This document shows, in pieces, positions 36,360-45,478 of a stretch of 45,489 bases of DNA. Under the pieces are notes generated by a model. That model was not told the origin of the DNA. It did no database searches and saw only the letters and a list, made by a program, of their open reading frames with translations. A program made the position numbers and the translations under genes. The stretch comes from Mycobacterium sp. (GTDB lineage: Bacteria > Actinomycetota > Actinomycetes > Mycobacteriales > Mycobacteriaceae): assembly GCA_011620645.1 (NCBI GenBank), contig WOYS01000122.1:24979-70467 (forward strand). Reading direction: 5' to 3'. The stretch's first letter is position 1. Each line of letters begins with the position of its first letter.

Positions 36360-38733
36360 CGGAGGGCGACAGAGCAGGTCAGCGGGCGATGCCGGAAACG
36401 AGCGTGCCGCCGGCCCGAGTGCCGGCGCGCATCGCAAACCACCGGCAGCCGGCAACCCCGATGACCGCAAGACCGCGCTGATCCCGCCGGTCCGTGACGG
36501 CCTGGCACCGCACCTGCGGAACCAGGTCGATGCCGTCAAGGCCGCCCTGGATGGCGGATCACCCCGTCGGCCCCCGCCACCCGGCCGACCATCCAAGCCG
36601 CCGACGGCCACCAAGAAGTTCCAGTGGAATTGGGTGCGCCGCGCGGTGTACGCCGCGCTGGTGGTGTTCGTCGCGCTCCCGATGATCACCTTCGGGATGG
36701 CGTACATGATCGTCGACGTCCCCAAACCGGGCGATATCCGCACCGCGCAGGTGTCGACGATCCTGGCCGGCGACGGCAGCGAGCTGGCCAGAATCGTTCC
36801 GCCGGAGGGCAACCGGGTCGACGTGAAGATCGACCAGATCCCGGTGCACGTGCGCGACGCGGTGATGGCCGCCGAGGACCGGGACTTCTACTCCAATCCC
36901 GGGTTCTCGTTCACCGGTTTCATCCGCGCCTTCAAGAACAACCTGTTCGGCGGCGGATTGCAGGGCGGCTCGACCATCACCCAGCAGTACGTGAAGAACG
37001 CACTGGTCGGTGACGAGCGGTCCGGTGTCGGTGGGCTGGTGCGAAAAGCCAAGGAACTCGTCATCTCCACCAAGATGGCGGGGGCGTGGTCCAAGGACCA
37101 GGTGCTCGAGTCCTATCTGAACATCATCTACTTCGGCCGCGGCGCGTACGGCGTCTCCGCGGCAGCCCGGGCATACTTCGACAAACCCGTCGAACAGCTC
37201 GATGTCGCCGAAGGCGCGCTGCTGGCGGCGCTCATCCAGCGGCCCTCCACTCTGGACCCGGCCGTCGACCCCGAGGGCGCGGCCGACCGGTGGAACTGGG
37301 TGCTCGACGGCATGGTCGAGATCGGTGCGCTGTCCCCGGCCGATCGTGCCGCCCAGGTCTTCCCACCGACGGTGCCGTCGGACTTCGCCAGCGCGGCGAA
37401 CCAGACGACCGGCCCCAACGGGCTCATCGAACGCCAGGTCACCAAGGAGCTGTTGGAGCTCTTCGATATCAGCGAGCAGACGCTGAACACCGAGGGCCTG
37501 CAGGTCACCACCACGATCGACCCGGCCGCGCAGCGGTCGGCCGAGGAGGCCGTCGCCGAGGCCCTGGACGGCCAGGATCCGGACATGCGTTCGGCGGTGG
37601 TGTCGATCGATCCGCGAACCGGCGGGGTGAAGGCCTATTACGGCGGATCCGATGCCAACGGATTCGACTTCGCACAGGCCGGCCTGCCCACCGGGTCGTC
37701 GTTCAAGGTGTTCGCCTTGGTGGCGGCGCTGCAGCAGGGCATCGGGCTGGGCTACAAAATCGACAGCTCACCGCTGGACGTCAACGGCATCAAGATCACC
37801 AACGTCGAGGGCGGCAGCTGCGGCAGCTGCAATATCGCCGAGGCGCTCAAGCGCTCGCTGAACACCAGCTACTACCGGCTGATGCTCAAGCTGCAGAACG
37901 GGCCGCAGGACGTCGCCGACGCCGCCCACAAGGCCGGTATCGCCGAGAGCTTCCCGGGTCGGGAGCACACCCTGTCCGAGGACGGCCAGGGCGGACCGCC
38001 CAACAACGGTGTCGTGCTGGGTCAGTACCAGAGCCGGGCCATCGACATGGCCTCCGCGTACGCGACGCTGGCCAATTCGGGCGTGTACCACCGGCCGCAT
38101 TTCGTGCAGAAGGTGGTGAGTGCGGACGGCACGGTGCTGTTCGACGCGGCCAACGGCGGCGGCGAGGGCGAGCGGCGCATCGACGCCGATGTCGCCGACA
38201 ACGTGACCGCGGCGATGCAGCCGATCGCCGGCTACGCCAACGGACACAACCTCGCCGGCGGACGAGCGTCGGCCGCCAAGACCGGCACCAACCAGCTCGG
38301 TGACACCGGCGCCAACCGGGATGCCTGGATGGTCGGGTACACGCCGTCGCTGTCCACCGCCGTCTGGGTGGGCACCACCGGTGGCGACAAGCCACTGGTC
38401 AATAAGTGGGGCGGCCCGGTGTATGGCTCGGGCCTGCCGTCCGACATCTGGAAGGCGACGATGGACGGTGCCCTCGACGGAACCGACAACGAGACCTTCC
38501 CCAAGCCGACGGAGATCGGCGGCTACGCGGGACCGCCGGCGGCACCGGCACCGCCGCCGTGGCCGGACACCCCGATTCCGCCACCACCGTCGGAGACGGT
38601 CATCCAGCCCACGCTGGAGATCGCTCCCGGCATCACCATTCCGTGGGGCCCGCCGACCACCGTGCCGGTTGTCCCACCGGTGCCCGGTGACCCCAATGCG
38701 CCGGCGCCGGGGGGGCCGATCCCGCCGCCGTGA
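36352..38733 (+). CDS. ponA1: Class A penicillin-binding protein PonA1
   Basis: Bifunctional peptidoglycan glycosyltransferase and transpeptidase needed for polar elongation. The 793-residue product has a long basic/Pro-rich cytoplasmic N-terminus, one transmembrane helix (AVYAALVVFVALPMITFGMAYMIV, about 100-122), and the GT51 domain with the catalytic EDRDFYSNPG and GGSTITQQYVKN. The transpeptidase has GSSFK (nucleophile Ser), SLNTSYY and AAKTGT. The C-terminal tail is Pro-rich. GTG 36352 overlaps the DUF5318 stop by 8 bp; shorter starts are possible. The GT87 gene start overlaps its stop by 4 bp. Confidence 0.96.
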   Translation: MNSGGRQSRSAGDAGNERAAGPSAGAHRKPPAAGNPDDRKTALIPPVRDGLAPHLRNQVDAVKAALDGGSPRRPPPPGRPSKPPTATKKFQWNWVRRAVYAALVVFVALPMITFGMAYMIVDVPKPGDIRTAQVSTILAGDGSELARIVPPEGNRVDVKIDQIPVHVRDAVMAAEDRDFYSNPGFSFTGFIRAFKNNLFGGGLQGGSTITQQYVKNALVGDERSGVGGLVRKAKELVISTKMAGAWSKDQVLESYLNIIYFGRGAYGVSAAARAYFDKPVEQLDVAEGALLAALIQRPSTLDPAVDPEGAADRWNWVLDGMVEIGALSPADRAAQVFPPTVPSDFASAANQTTGPNGLIERQVTKELLELFDISEQTLNTEGLQVTTTIDPAAQRSAEEAVAEALDGQDPDMRSAVVSIDPRTGGVKAYYGGSDANGFDFAQAGLPTGSSFKVFALVAALQQGIGLGYKIDSSPLDVNGIKITNVEGGSCGSCNIAEALKRSLNTSYYRLMLKLQNGPQDVADAAHKAGIAESFPGREHTLSEDGQGGPPNNGVVLGQYQSRAIDMASAYATLANSGVYHRPHFVQKVVSADGTVLFDAANGGGEGERRIDADVADNVTAAMQPIAGYANGHNLAGGRASAAKTGTNQLGDTGANRDAWMVGYTPSLSTAVWVGTTGGDKPLVNKWGGPVYGSGLPSDIWKATMDGALDGTDNETFPKPTEIGGYAGPPAAPAPPPWPDTPIPPPPSETVIQPTLEIAPGITIPWGPPTTVPVVPPVPGDPNAPAPGGPIPPP

Positions 38734-40391
38734 CAGCAGGCACAGACGATGTGAGCGACACCGGCACCGTCTCGCCGGCACCCCTGGCGGGTGACCTGCG
38801 CAGTGCCGATGACCGGGACATGCCCAGCCGAAACGACGTCATCGGCGCGGCGTTGTCGCAGACCGTCGGCGGTCCGGTCGGCCGGCACGCCATGATCGGG
38901 CGTTCCCGGTTCTGGACACCGCTGCGGGTGATGCTGCTGGTCGGTGTCGTCTTCTTGGCGCTGGGCTACACGTCCAAGGCCGCCTGCCTGCAGTCCACTG
39001 ATACCGGGACCGCTGCGCAGCGGGTGGCCAACTGGGAGAACCAGCGCGCCTACTACTCGCTGTGCTACTCCGACACCGTTCCGCTCTACAGTGCAGAGCT
39101 GTTGAACCAGGGCAAGTTTCCGTACAAGTCGAGCTGGATCGAGAAGGACGGCGACGGCAAGCCCCATGTCGTGTTCGATGGCAGCCCGCCCATCCGCTAC
39201 ATGGAATATCCGGTTCTGACCGGCATCTACCAGTACCTGTCGATGTCGCTGGCCAAGACGTACTCGGCACTGACCACGCTGGTATCGGTGCCGTTGGTGG
39301 CCGAGGTGGTGATGTTCTTCAACATCTCCGCGTTCGGGCTGGCACTGGCCTGGCTGGTGACGGTGTGGGCGACGGCGCTGCTGGCCGGCCGGCGCATCTG
39401 GGACGCCGCGCTGGTGGCGGGCTCCCCGGTGCTGATCTTCCAGATCTTCACCAATTTCGATGCGCTGGCGGTGGCCTGCGCGACGGGCGCACTGCTGGCC
39501 TGGGCGCGCCGAAAACCGGTGCTGGCCGGTGTGCTGATCGGCATCGGGGTGGCGCTGAAGCTCTACCCCCTGCTGCTGCTCGGCCCGCTGTTGGTGCTGG
39601 CGCTGCGCACCGGTCGGATGCGGGAGTTCACCCGCACCGCGGTTACCGCGGCGATCGCCTGGGCTGTGGTCAACCTTCCTGTGCTGGTGCTGTTCCCGCG
39701 GGGCTGGTCGGAGTTCTTCCGGCTCAACGCGCGCCGCGGTGACGATATGGATTCCATCTACAACGTGGTGAAGTCGTTCACCGGCTGGCAGGGCTTCGAT
39801 CCGGGGCTCGGCTTCTGGGAGCCGCCGACGGTCACCAACGCGGTGACCGCGGCGCTGTTCCTGTTGTGCTGCGCGGGAATCGGTTACCTGGCGCTGACGG
39901 CCGCGCAGCGTCCACGGCTGGCCCAGTTGGCGTTCCTGGTGGTGGCCGTGTTCCTGCTGACCAACAAGGTGTGGAGTCCGCAGTTCTCGCTGTGGCTGGT
40001 GCCGCTGGCCGTCCTGGCCCTGCCGCATCGCCGAATCTTGTTGGTGTGGATGACAATTGACGCGCTGGTCTGGGTACCGCGGATGCTCTATCTGTACGGG
40101 GAACAGAACCGCGGGCTGCCCGAGCAGTGGTTCACGACCACGGTGCTGCTGCGCGATATCGCGGTGGTCGTGTTGATCGTGCTGGTGGTCCGCCAGATCC
40201 GCACGCCCGAGCTGGACCTGGTCCGCCACCGCGGCACCATCGACGACCCGTCCGGTGGCGTGTTCGACCAAGCGGCCGACAACCCGCCGGGCTGGCTGCC
40301 GGCGTGGCTGCGGCCTCCTGCTGTACCCGTTTCGGTCCCACTCGCGGCCCGCCGGCGAGACGATTTCGCAGATCAACACCCGTTCCAGTAG
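38730..40391 (+). CDS. GT87-family polyprenyl-phosphate mannosyltransferase-like membrane protein (Rv0051-like)
   Basis: A 553-residue multipass membrane protein (about 10 to 12 helices) of the GT87 (DUF2029) family, which transfers sugars from polyprenyl-phosphate donors on the outer face of the membrane. It has the early extracytoplasmic loop with [22 protein letters not shown] and [19 protein letters not shown]. In the family the DxxYxxEYP-like segment contributes acidic catalytic residues. M. tuberculosis counterpart: Rv0051. The acceptor is unknown; arabinomannan or cell-wall glycan is plausible. It starts at GTG inside the ponA1 stop (GTGA), translationally coupled. Confidence 0.88.
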   Translation: MTAGTDDVSDTGTVSPAPLAGDLRSADDRDMPSRNDVIGAALSQTVGGPVGRHAMIGRSRFWTPLRVMLLVGVVFLALGYTSKAACLQSTDTGTAAQRVANWENQRAYYSLCYSDTVPLYSAELLNQGKFPYKSSWIEKDGDGKPHVVFDGSPPIRYMEYPVLTGIYQYLSMSLAKTYSALTTLVSVPLVAEVVMFFNISAFGLALAWLVTVWATALLAGRRIWDAALVAGSPVLIFQIFTNFDALAVACATGALLAWARRKPVLAGVLIGIGVALKLYPLLLLGPLLVLALRTGRMREFTRTAVTAAIAWAVVNLPVLVLFPRGWSEFFRLNARRGDDMDSIYNVVKSFTGWQGFDPGLGFWEPPTVTNAVTAALFLLCCAGIGYLALTAAQRPRLAQLAFLVVAVFLLTNKVWSPQFSLWLVPLAVLALPHRRILLVWMTIDALVWVPRMLYLYGEQNRGLPEQWFTTTVLLRDIAVVVLIVLVVRQIRTPELDLVRHRGTIDDPSGGVFDQAADNPPGWLPAWLRPPAVPVSVPLAARRRDDFADQHPFQ

Positions 40392-40424
40392 GCTGGCCCG
40401 GTTGCCGACGCAGGCGACCCTCCT

Positions 40425-40443
40425 GCCACGGACAAGCCGTGGC
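40425..40443 (+). promoter_or_regulatory. Hairpin in the rpsF leader
   Basis: GCCACGG at 40425-40431 and CCGTGGC at 40437-40443 form a perfect 7-bp stem with loop ACAAG, 31 bp before the rpsF ATG and before its perfect AGGAGGTGA ribosome-binding site. TAGGCT at 40389-40394 is a plausible -10. Leaders of rpsF operons are often bound by the S6-S18 complex for feedback; that role here is inferred. Confidence 0.45.
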
Positions 40444-40474
40444 CGCAACGACCATAGGAGGTGATGGGTTCCTT

Positions 40475-40765
40475 ATGCGTCCATACGAAATCATGGTCAT
40501 CCTTGACCCCACTCTCGACGAACGCACCGTAGCTCCCTCGCTGGAGGCGTTCCTGAACGTCATCCGCAAGGACGGTGGCAGTGTCGACAAGGTGGATATC
40601 TGGGGCCGCCGTCGGTTGGCCTACGAGATCGCCAAGCATGCCGAAGGCATCTACGCGATCGTCGATGTGAAGGCCGAGCCCGCGACCGTGTCCGAGCTGG
40701 ACCGTCAGCTCAACCTCAACGAGTCCGTGCTGCGCACCAAGGTGATGCGGACAGACAAGCACTGA
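40475..40765 (+). CDS. rpsF: Small ribosomal subunit protein bS6
   Basis: The 96-residue S6 binds S18 on the platform of the 30S subunit. It has the family sequence [12 protein letters not shown], the central [21 protein letters not shown] and [12 protein letters not shown], and ends in [17 protein letters not shown] at 40456-40464, a full complement to the 16S rRNA 3' end, precedes the ATG. It is the first gene of rpsF-ssb-rpsR-rplI. Confidence 0.97.
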   Translation: MRPYEIMVILDPTLDERTVAPSLEAFLNVIRKDGGSVDKVDIWGRRRLAYEIAKHAEGIYAIVDVKAEPATVSELDRQLNLNESVLRTKVMRTDKH

Positions 40766-40868
40766 GTCGACGCGACAGCCCTGTGCACGTCGGAGCAGTT
40801 CCGTAGGCTCGCCTGCGACTGCTCTTCGTACGCATACGCCGCTTTGACCAAACGCCCAGGAGGATCTC

Positions 40869-41390
40869 GTGGCTGGTGACACCGTCATCACTGTTGTCGG
40901 AAACCTGACTGCCGACCCGGAACTGCGTTTCACGCCGTCCGGTGCGGCGGTCGCGAACTTCACCGTGGCTTCCACGCCGCGGACGTTCGACCGTCAGACC
41001 AATGAGTGGAAGGATGGCGAAGCGCTGTTCCTCCGCTGCAACATCTGGCGTGAGGCGGCCGAGAACGTGGCCGAGAGCCTCACCCGCGGCTCGCGGGTGA
41101 TCGTCTCCGGTCGGCTCAAGCAGCGGTCCTTCGAAACCCGTGAGGGTGAGAAGCGCACCGTCGTCGAGCTTGAGGTCGACGAGATCGGACCCTCGCTGCG
41201 CTACGCCACGGCCAAGGTCAACAAGGCCAGCCGCGGCGGCGGTGGCGGCGGTGGGTTCGGCGGCGGCGGCGGTAACAGCAGTGGTGCGCCACGCGGCGGT
41301 GGTTCCGAGCAGCAGCCCAAGGACGACCCGTGGGGCAGTGCCCCGGCGGCCGGTTCCTACAGCGGCAGCGACGACGAACCGCCCTTCTGA
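40869..41390 (+). CDS. ssb: Single-stranded DNA-binding protein
   Basis: Tetrameric SSB coating single-stranded DNA in replication and repair. Of 173 residues, the first 110 are the OB fold ([30 protein letters not shown], then [19 protein letters not shown] and [19 protein letters not shown]). A Gly-rich linker follows, and the conserved acidic tip DDEPPF recruits partner proteins. It starts at GTG with AGGAGG upstream. Confidence 0.97.
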   Translation: MAGDTVITVVGNLTADPELRFTPSGAAVANFTVASTPRTFDRQTNEWKDGEALFLRCNIWREAAENVAESLTRGSRVIVSGRLKQRSFETREGEKRTVVELEVDEIGPSLRYATAKVNKASRGGGGGGGFGGGGGNSSGAPRGGGSEQQPKDDPWGSAPAAGSYSGSDDEPPF

Positions 41391-41431
41391 TATTCGCTTA
41401 CAGCAGTACTTTCTGAGAAAGAGATAGACCC

Positions 41432-41692
41432 ATGGCCAAGACCAACAAGCGGCGGCCGGCACCGGAAAAGCCGGTCAAGGCCCGCAAGTGCGTGTTCTGC
41501 TCCAAAAAGGGCAAGAACCAGATCATCGATTACAAGGACACAGGGCTGCTTCGCACCTACATCAGCGAGCGCGGCAAGATCCGCGCCCGCCGGGTGACCG
41601 GTAACTGCGTGCAGCACCAGCGCGACGTCGCCGTCGCGGTCAAGAACGCCCGCGAGGTAGCTCTGCTGCCGTTCGGCTCGTCGACGCGGTAG
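41432..41692 (+). CDS. rpsR: Small ribosomal subunit protein bS18 (zinc-binding form)
   Basis: An 86-residue S18, the partner of S6. It has the C+ zinc-type motif [10 protein letters not shown] and a later Cys in [10 protein letters not shown], so it is the zinc-containing paralogue (RpsR1-like) normally used in zinc-replete cells. Core motif: [22 protein letters not shown]. Confidence 0.97.
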   Translation: MAKTNKRRPAPEKPVKARKCVFCSKKGKNQIIDYKDTGLLRTYISERGKIRARRVTGNCVQHQRDVAVAVKNAREVALLPFGSSTR

Positions 41693-41706
41693 GGGAGAGA
41701 CACACC

Positions 41707-42165
41707 ATGAAGCTGATTCTCACCGCTGAGGTGGAACACCTGGGTATCGCTGGCGATTCGGTGGAGGTGAAGGACGGCTACGGCCGTAACTACCTGCTGC
41801 CGCGGGGCTTGGCCATCGTGGCCAGCCGTGGCGCCGAGCGCCAGGCCGACGAGATCCGTCGTGCCCGCGAGACCAAGGAAGTTCGTGGCGTCGAGCACGC
41901 CAACGAGCTGAAGACCGCCCTGGAGGGCCTGGGCGCTGTGACGCTGCCGGTCCGTACCGCGGCCGACAGCGGCAAGCTGTTCGGTTCGGTCACCCCTTCG
42001 TCGGTCGTCGGCGCGATCAAGAAGGCGGGCGGTCCGAATCTGGACAAGCGCACCGTCGAACTGCCCAAGGCCCACATCAAGGCCACCGGCACCTACCAGA
42101 TCGGCGTGAAGCTGCACTCCGGCGTCACCGCCGCGGTATCGCTGAACGTCACTGCCGAGCAGTAG
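41707..42165 (+). CDS. rplI: Large ribosomal subunit protein bL9
   Basis: The 152-residue L9 has its N-terminal rRNA-binding domain ([36 protein letters not shown]), the long connecting helix ([21 protein letters not shown]) and the C-terminal domain. It is the last gene of the operon, 14 bp after rpsR, and is followed by a strong terminator. Confidence 0.97.
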   Translation: MKLILTAEVEHLGIAGDSVEVKDGYGRNYLLPRGLAIVASRGAERQADEIRRARETKEVRGVEHANELKTALEGLGAVTLPVRTAADSGKLFGSVTPSSVVGAIKKAGGPNLDKRTVELPKAHIKATGTYQIGVKLHSGVTAAVSLNVTAEQ

Positions 42166-42637
42166 CTCGCCGCTGTCAAACGCCCGGGTGGGAAGCGCCT
42201 AGCCTCCCACCCGGGCGTTGCCGTGTCTGCCAGCGAACACGTTGGCGCAGTCGTCGTGCAGCAAAGTAAACCGGCTGTTAACCTGCTTGGCTTCCCAACG
42301 CAATCCAACACGCCCGGGCGGGCAACCGACGCCGACACGCCGGACCAACCGATATCCACAGCCCCGAACGCAACGAATACGCCCGTGACCAGTGCGGAGT
42401 AGTTGCATTGGGGAGTTTCTCCACAAGTTGTCCCCAGCCCGTCAACACGGCTGACCGGAGCTGTGCACACTCCATCCACAGGGCCGCTAACAGGGTCCGA
42501 TTGCGTGCGACCGAGCAAAGCCTTACGTTAACCGTCGCTACTACCTCCGACGCGCGTTGTCGGGGGTGCCGGGTACCGTCATGACAGCTGCGATCGAATG
42601 CATGTTCGACGGTTTTTGAGGGGGAGGAGGACGCTTC
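42166..42637 (+). promoter_or_regulatory. rplI-dnaB spacer with DnaA-box-like cluster
   Basis: This 472-bp region has no credible gene; M. tuberculosis carries Rv0057 at this place, not seen here. After the rplI terminator it contains five DnaA-box-like 9-mers in 130 bp: ATATCCACA (42352-42360), TTCTCCACA (42417-42425), TTGTCCCCA (42428-42436), CTGTGCACA (42461-42469) and CCATCCACA (42472-42480). They suggest DnaA control of dnaB transcription. A GGAGGAGG ribosome-binding site lies just before dnaB. Confidence 0.6.
42179..42219 (+). terminator. Strong hairpin terminator after rplI
   Basis: CGCCCGGGTGGGA at 42181-42193 pairs perfectly with TCCCACCCGGGCG at 42205-42217 (13 bp), extended by two A-T pairs, around an 11-base loop. 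There is no long T tract, as is common for actinobacterial terminators. It ends the rpsF operon. Confidence 0.85.
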
Positions 42638-45478
42638 GTGGCGGTCGTAGACGACTTCAGTCGTGGTGGTGACCCGGGGATCGACGAGCCGCCCCGCGAG
42701 GACATCGGCCGGCAGCCTCCCCAGGACATGGCAGCCGAGCAGGCGGTGCTGGGCGGCATGCTGCTGTCCAAGGACGCCATCGCCGACGTGCTGGAGAAAA
42801 TGAGGCCGGGCGACTTCTACCGTCCCGCGCACCAGGACGTCGCGGAGGCCATCCTCGATCTCTACGACCGCGGTGAGCCCGCCGACGCGGTCACCGTCGC
42901 TTCCGACCTGGACCGGCGCGGGTTGTTGCGCCGGGTCGGCGGAGCGCCCTATCTGCACACCCTGATCTCGACGGTGCCGACCGCGGCCAACGCCGGCTAC
43001 TACGCGACCATCGTGGCCGAGAAGGCACTGTTGCGGCGCCTGGTGGAGGCTGGCACCCGCGTGGTGCAGTACGGCTACGCCGGCGCCGACGGGGCCGATG
43101 TGCACGACATCGTCGACCGCGCCCAGTCCGAGATCTACGACGTGGCCGACCGTCGGCAGTCCGAGGACTTCGTCGCGCTCGAAGACCTGCTGCAGCCCAC
43201 CATGGACGAGATCGACGCCATCGCGTCCTCGGGCGGTATCGCGCGCGGTATCCCGACCGGGTTCATCGACCTCGATGAGATCACCAACGGGCTGCACGGC
43301 GGGCAGATGATCATCATCGCGGCCCGGCCTGGCGTCGGTAAGGCGCTGGCGCTGGATACCCCGTTGCCCACGCCGACCGGCTGGACCACCATGGGCGACG
43401 TCTCGGTGGGTGACGCGTTGCTGGGCGCCGACGGTGAGCCGACTCGAGTGGTCGCGGAGAGTGGCATCCTGCTGGGTCGGCCCTGCTACGAAGTCGAGTT
43501 CTCCGACGGCACCGTCATTGTCGCCGACGCGCAGCATCAGTGGCCGACAGGCTTCGGGGTGCGCACGACGGCCCAGTTGCGTCGCGGACTGGACAGTGTG
43601 GCACCGGCCGGGGCGCCGATCGCGTCTGACCACCATGGCACTGCGATGGTGCTGGCGCCGCCCCTTCAGGTCGTCGAGGTGCGCCGCGTGGACAGTGTGG
43701 CGGTGCGGTGCGTGGAGGTGGACAATCAGGCGCACCTGTACCTGGCCGGTCGCGGCATGGTGCCGACGCACAACTCGACGCTGGGCCTGGACTTCATGCG
43801 ATCCTGCTCCATCAAGCACCGGCAGGCCAGCGTCATCTTCTCCCTGGAAATGAGCAAGTCCGAGATCGTCATGCGACTGCTGTCGGCCGAGGCGAACATC
43901 AAGCTCGGCGATATGCGGTCCGGCCGGATGAACGATGACGACTGGACCCGGCTGGCCCGGCGGATGAGTGAGATCAGCGAGGCGCCGCTCTACATCGACG
44001 ACTCGCCCAACCTGACCATGATGGAGATCCGGGCCAAGGCCCGACGCCTCAAGAAGAAGGCCGATCTGCGGCTCATCGTGGTCGACTATTTGCAGCTGAT
44101 GAGCTCGGGCAAGAAGTACGACTCGCGCCAGCAGGAAGTCTCGGACTTCTCGCGAAGCCTGAAGCTGATGGCCAAGGAACTGCACGTTCCGGTGGTCGCG
44201 ATCAGCCAGCTGAACCGCGGTCCGGAGCACCGCACCGATAAGCGGCCGCAGGTCTCCGACCTTCGCGAGTCGGGCTGCATGACCGCGAACACTCGAATCC
44301 TGCGGGCCGACAACGGCGCCGAGGTGACGTTCGGTGAGCTGATGGAGACCGGTGAGCGCCCGCTGGTGTGGTCACTCGATGAGCGCAAGCGCATGGTGGC
44401 CCGACCGATGACCAACGTGTTCTACAGCGGGCACAAGGAAGTCTTCAAGGTTCGGCTGGCCTCGGGGCGTGAGGTGGAGGCCACGGCCAATCACCCCTTC
44501 CATACGATCGACGGTTGGATTCCGTTGGGGGATCTGACCGTTGGCGATCGTGTCGCGGCCCCTCGGTCGATCCCCGAGCCGGTGCACACCGAGCGGATGG
44601 ACGAGTCCGAGATCGTCAGGCTCGCGCATTTGATCGGCGACGGATCGTGTGTGAAGCGTCAGCCGATCCGCTCCGCAAGCGGTGACGAGCAGAACCTACT
44701 GGCAGTGACGAACGCCGCCAAGCACTTTGGGGTTACCGCGGTCCGCGATGAGTACCCGGCGGCGCGCGTGACGACGCTGCGGCTGCCGGTCCCGTACCGC
44801 CTGACACAGGGCAAGCGGAACCCGATCGCGGCCTGGCTGGACAAGGTTGGACTGTTCGGGAAGCGCAGCTACGAGAAGTTCGTTCCCCAAGAGATTTTCG
44901 CGTTGCCCAATGATCAGATCGCGTTGTTCCTGGGGCATCTGTGGGTAACAGATGGGTCGGTGCGGTGGGATGAAAAGTCCGGGCAGGGCCGTATCTCCTA
45001 CGCATCCACGAGTAGGCAATTCATTGACGACGTGGCGCTTCTGCTGCTGCGACTGGGGATTTTCGGCCGAATCTCTAGGGCCCGCAAGGCCGGATACCGG
45101 GACATCTGGCATCTGCATGTGCCGGATGCCGAGAACCAAATGCGGTTCCTGCGATGTGTGGATGCGCACGATGTGGCCACGAGCGATGTGTTCTGGGACG
45201 AGATCGTCGAGATCGCCAGTGTCGGTGAGCATGATGTGTACGACGGAACGGTAAGTGGGACACACAACTTCGTCGCCAATCTAGTCAGCCTGCATAACAG
45301 TCTTGAGCAGGATGCCGACATGGTCATGCTGCTGCACCGGCCTGACGCGTTCGACCGGGAGGATCCGCGCGGCGGTGAGGCCGACATCATCCTCGGCAAG
45401 CACCGCAACGGCCCGACCGCGAATATCACTGTGGCGCACCAGCTACACCTGTCGCGGTTCACGAATATGGCGCGCTAG
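42638..45478 (+). CDS. dnaB: Replicative DNA helicase DnaB with two inteins
   Basis: Hexameric 5'-3' helicase of the replication fork. The 946-residue precursor contains two inteins; the spliced protein is 461 residues, the normal length. Extein parts are residues 1-235 (N-terminal domain, ending in RPGVGK of Walker A), 380-546 (STLGLDF, Walker B LIVVDYLQLM, then SQLNRGPEHR and SDLRESG), and 888-946 (SLEQDADMVMLLHRP, ending HLSRFTNMAR). Intein 1 splits Walker A between Lys and Ser; intein 2 sits at the DRESG/SLEQ site also used in M. tuberculosis. Without splicing no ATPase can form. It starts at GTG with GGAGGAGG upstream. Confidence 0.97.
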   Translation: MAVVDDFSRGGDPGIDEPPREDIGRQPPQDMAAEQAVLGGMLLSKDAIADVLEKMRPGDFYRPAHQDVAEAILDLYDRGEPADAVTVASDLDRRGLLRRVGGAPYLHTLISTVPTAANAGYYATIVAEKALLRRLVEAGTRVVQYGYAGADGADVHDIVDRAQSEIYDVADRRQSEDFVALEDLLQPTMDEIDAIASSGGIARGIPTGFIDLDEITNGLHGGQMIIIAARPGVGKALALDTPLPTPTGWTTMGDVSVGDALLGADGEPTRVVAESGILLGRPCYEVEFSDGTVIVADAQHQWPTGFGVRTTAQLRRGLDSVAPAGAPIASDHHGTAMVLAPPLQVVEVRRVDSVAVRCVEVDNQAHLYLAGRGMVPTHNSTLGLDFMRSCSIKHRQASVIFSLEMSKSEIVMRLLSAEANIKLGDMRSGRMNDDDWTRLARRMSEISEAPLYIDDSPNLTMMEIRAKARRLKKKADLRLIVVDYLQLMSSGKKYDSRQQEVSDFSRSLKLMAKELHVPVVAISQLNRGPEHRTDKRPQVSDLRESGCMTANTRILRADNGAEVTFGELMETGERPLVWSLDERKRMVARPMTNVFYSGHKEVFKVRLASGREVEATANHPFHTIDGWIPLGDLTVGDRVAAPRSIPEPVHTERMDESEIVRLAHLIGDGSCVKRQPIRSASGDEQNLLAVTNAAKHFGVTAVRDEYPAARVTTLRLPVPYRLTQGKRNPIAAWLDKVGLFGKRSYEKFVPQEIFALPNDQIALFLGHLWVTDGSVRWDEKSGQGRISYASTSRQFIDDVALLLLRLGIFGRISRARKAGYRDIWHLHVPDAENQMRFLRCVDAHDVATSDVFWDEIVEIASVGEHDVYDGTVSGTHNFVANLVSLHNSLEQDADMVMLLHRPDAFDREDPRGGEADIILGKHRNGPTANITVAHQLHLSRFTNMAR
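43343..43774 (+). other. DnaB intein 1 (class-3-like mini-intein)
   Basis: Residues 236-379 of the precursor (144 aa), inserted in the P-loop between Lys and Ser. It starts with Ala instead of Cys/Ser, and carries Trp at intein position 67 (AQHQWPTG), Cys at 123 (VAVRCVEVDNQAHLYLAG) and Thr in the terminal PTHN: the W-C-T triad of class 3 inteins, where the internal Cys makes the first attack. It ends in His-Asn followed by Ser. No endonuclease domain is present. The M. smegmatis DnaB intein at this site has the same architecture and was reported to respond to oxidation. Confidence 0.9.
44276..45298 (+). other. DnaB intein 2 with LAGLIDADG endonuclease
   Basis: Residues 547-887 (341 aa). A class 1 intein: starts with Cys (CMTANTRIL), block B TANHPFHT, block F YDGTVSGTHNFVAN, block G LVSLHN, followed by extein Ser. 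A LAGLIDADG homing endonuclease lies inside, with dodecapeptide motifs LAHLIGDGS and LGHLWVTDGS, each retaining its acidic Asp, so it may still cut inteinless dnaB alleles. Codon usage looks less GC-biased than in the exteins, fitting horizontal spread. The site corresponds to the M. tuberculosis DnaB intein. Confidence 0.92.

Noticed and set aside
38523..40448. 641-codon open frame antisense to ponA1 and the GT87 gene
   Set aside because: Composition is His/Gln/Arg-rich as expected from antisense of GC-rich genes; no domain, no ribosome-binding site.
42093..42518. 141-codon minus-strand frame in the rplI-dnaB spacer
   Set aside because: It spans the rplI end, the terminator and the DnaA-box cluster, with no codon bias or domain; it also does not match the gene found at this place in M. 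tuberculosis.
42278..44230. Long (650 codon) open frame antisense to dnaB
   Set aside because: It mirrors dnaB codons in a GC-rich genome, crosses the promoter region, and has no recognisable domain.
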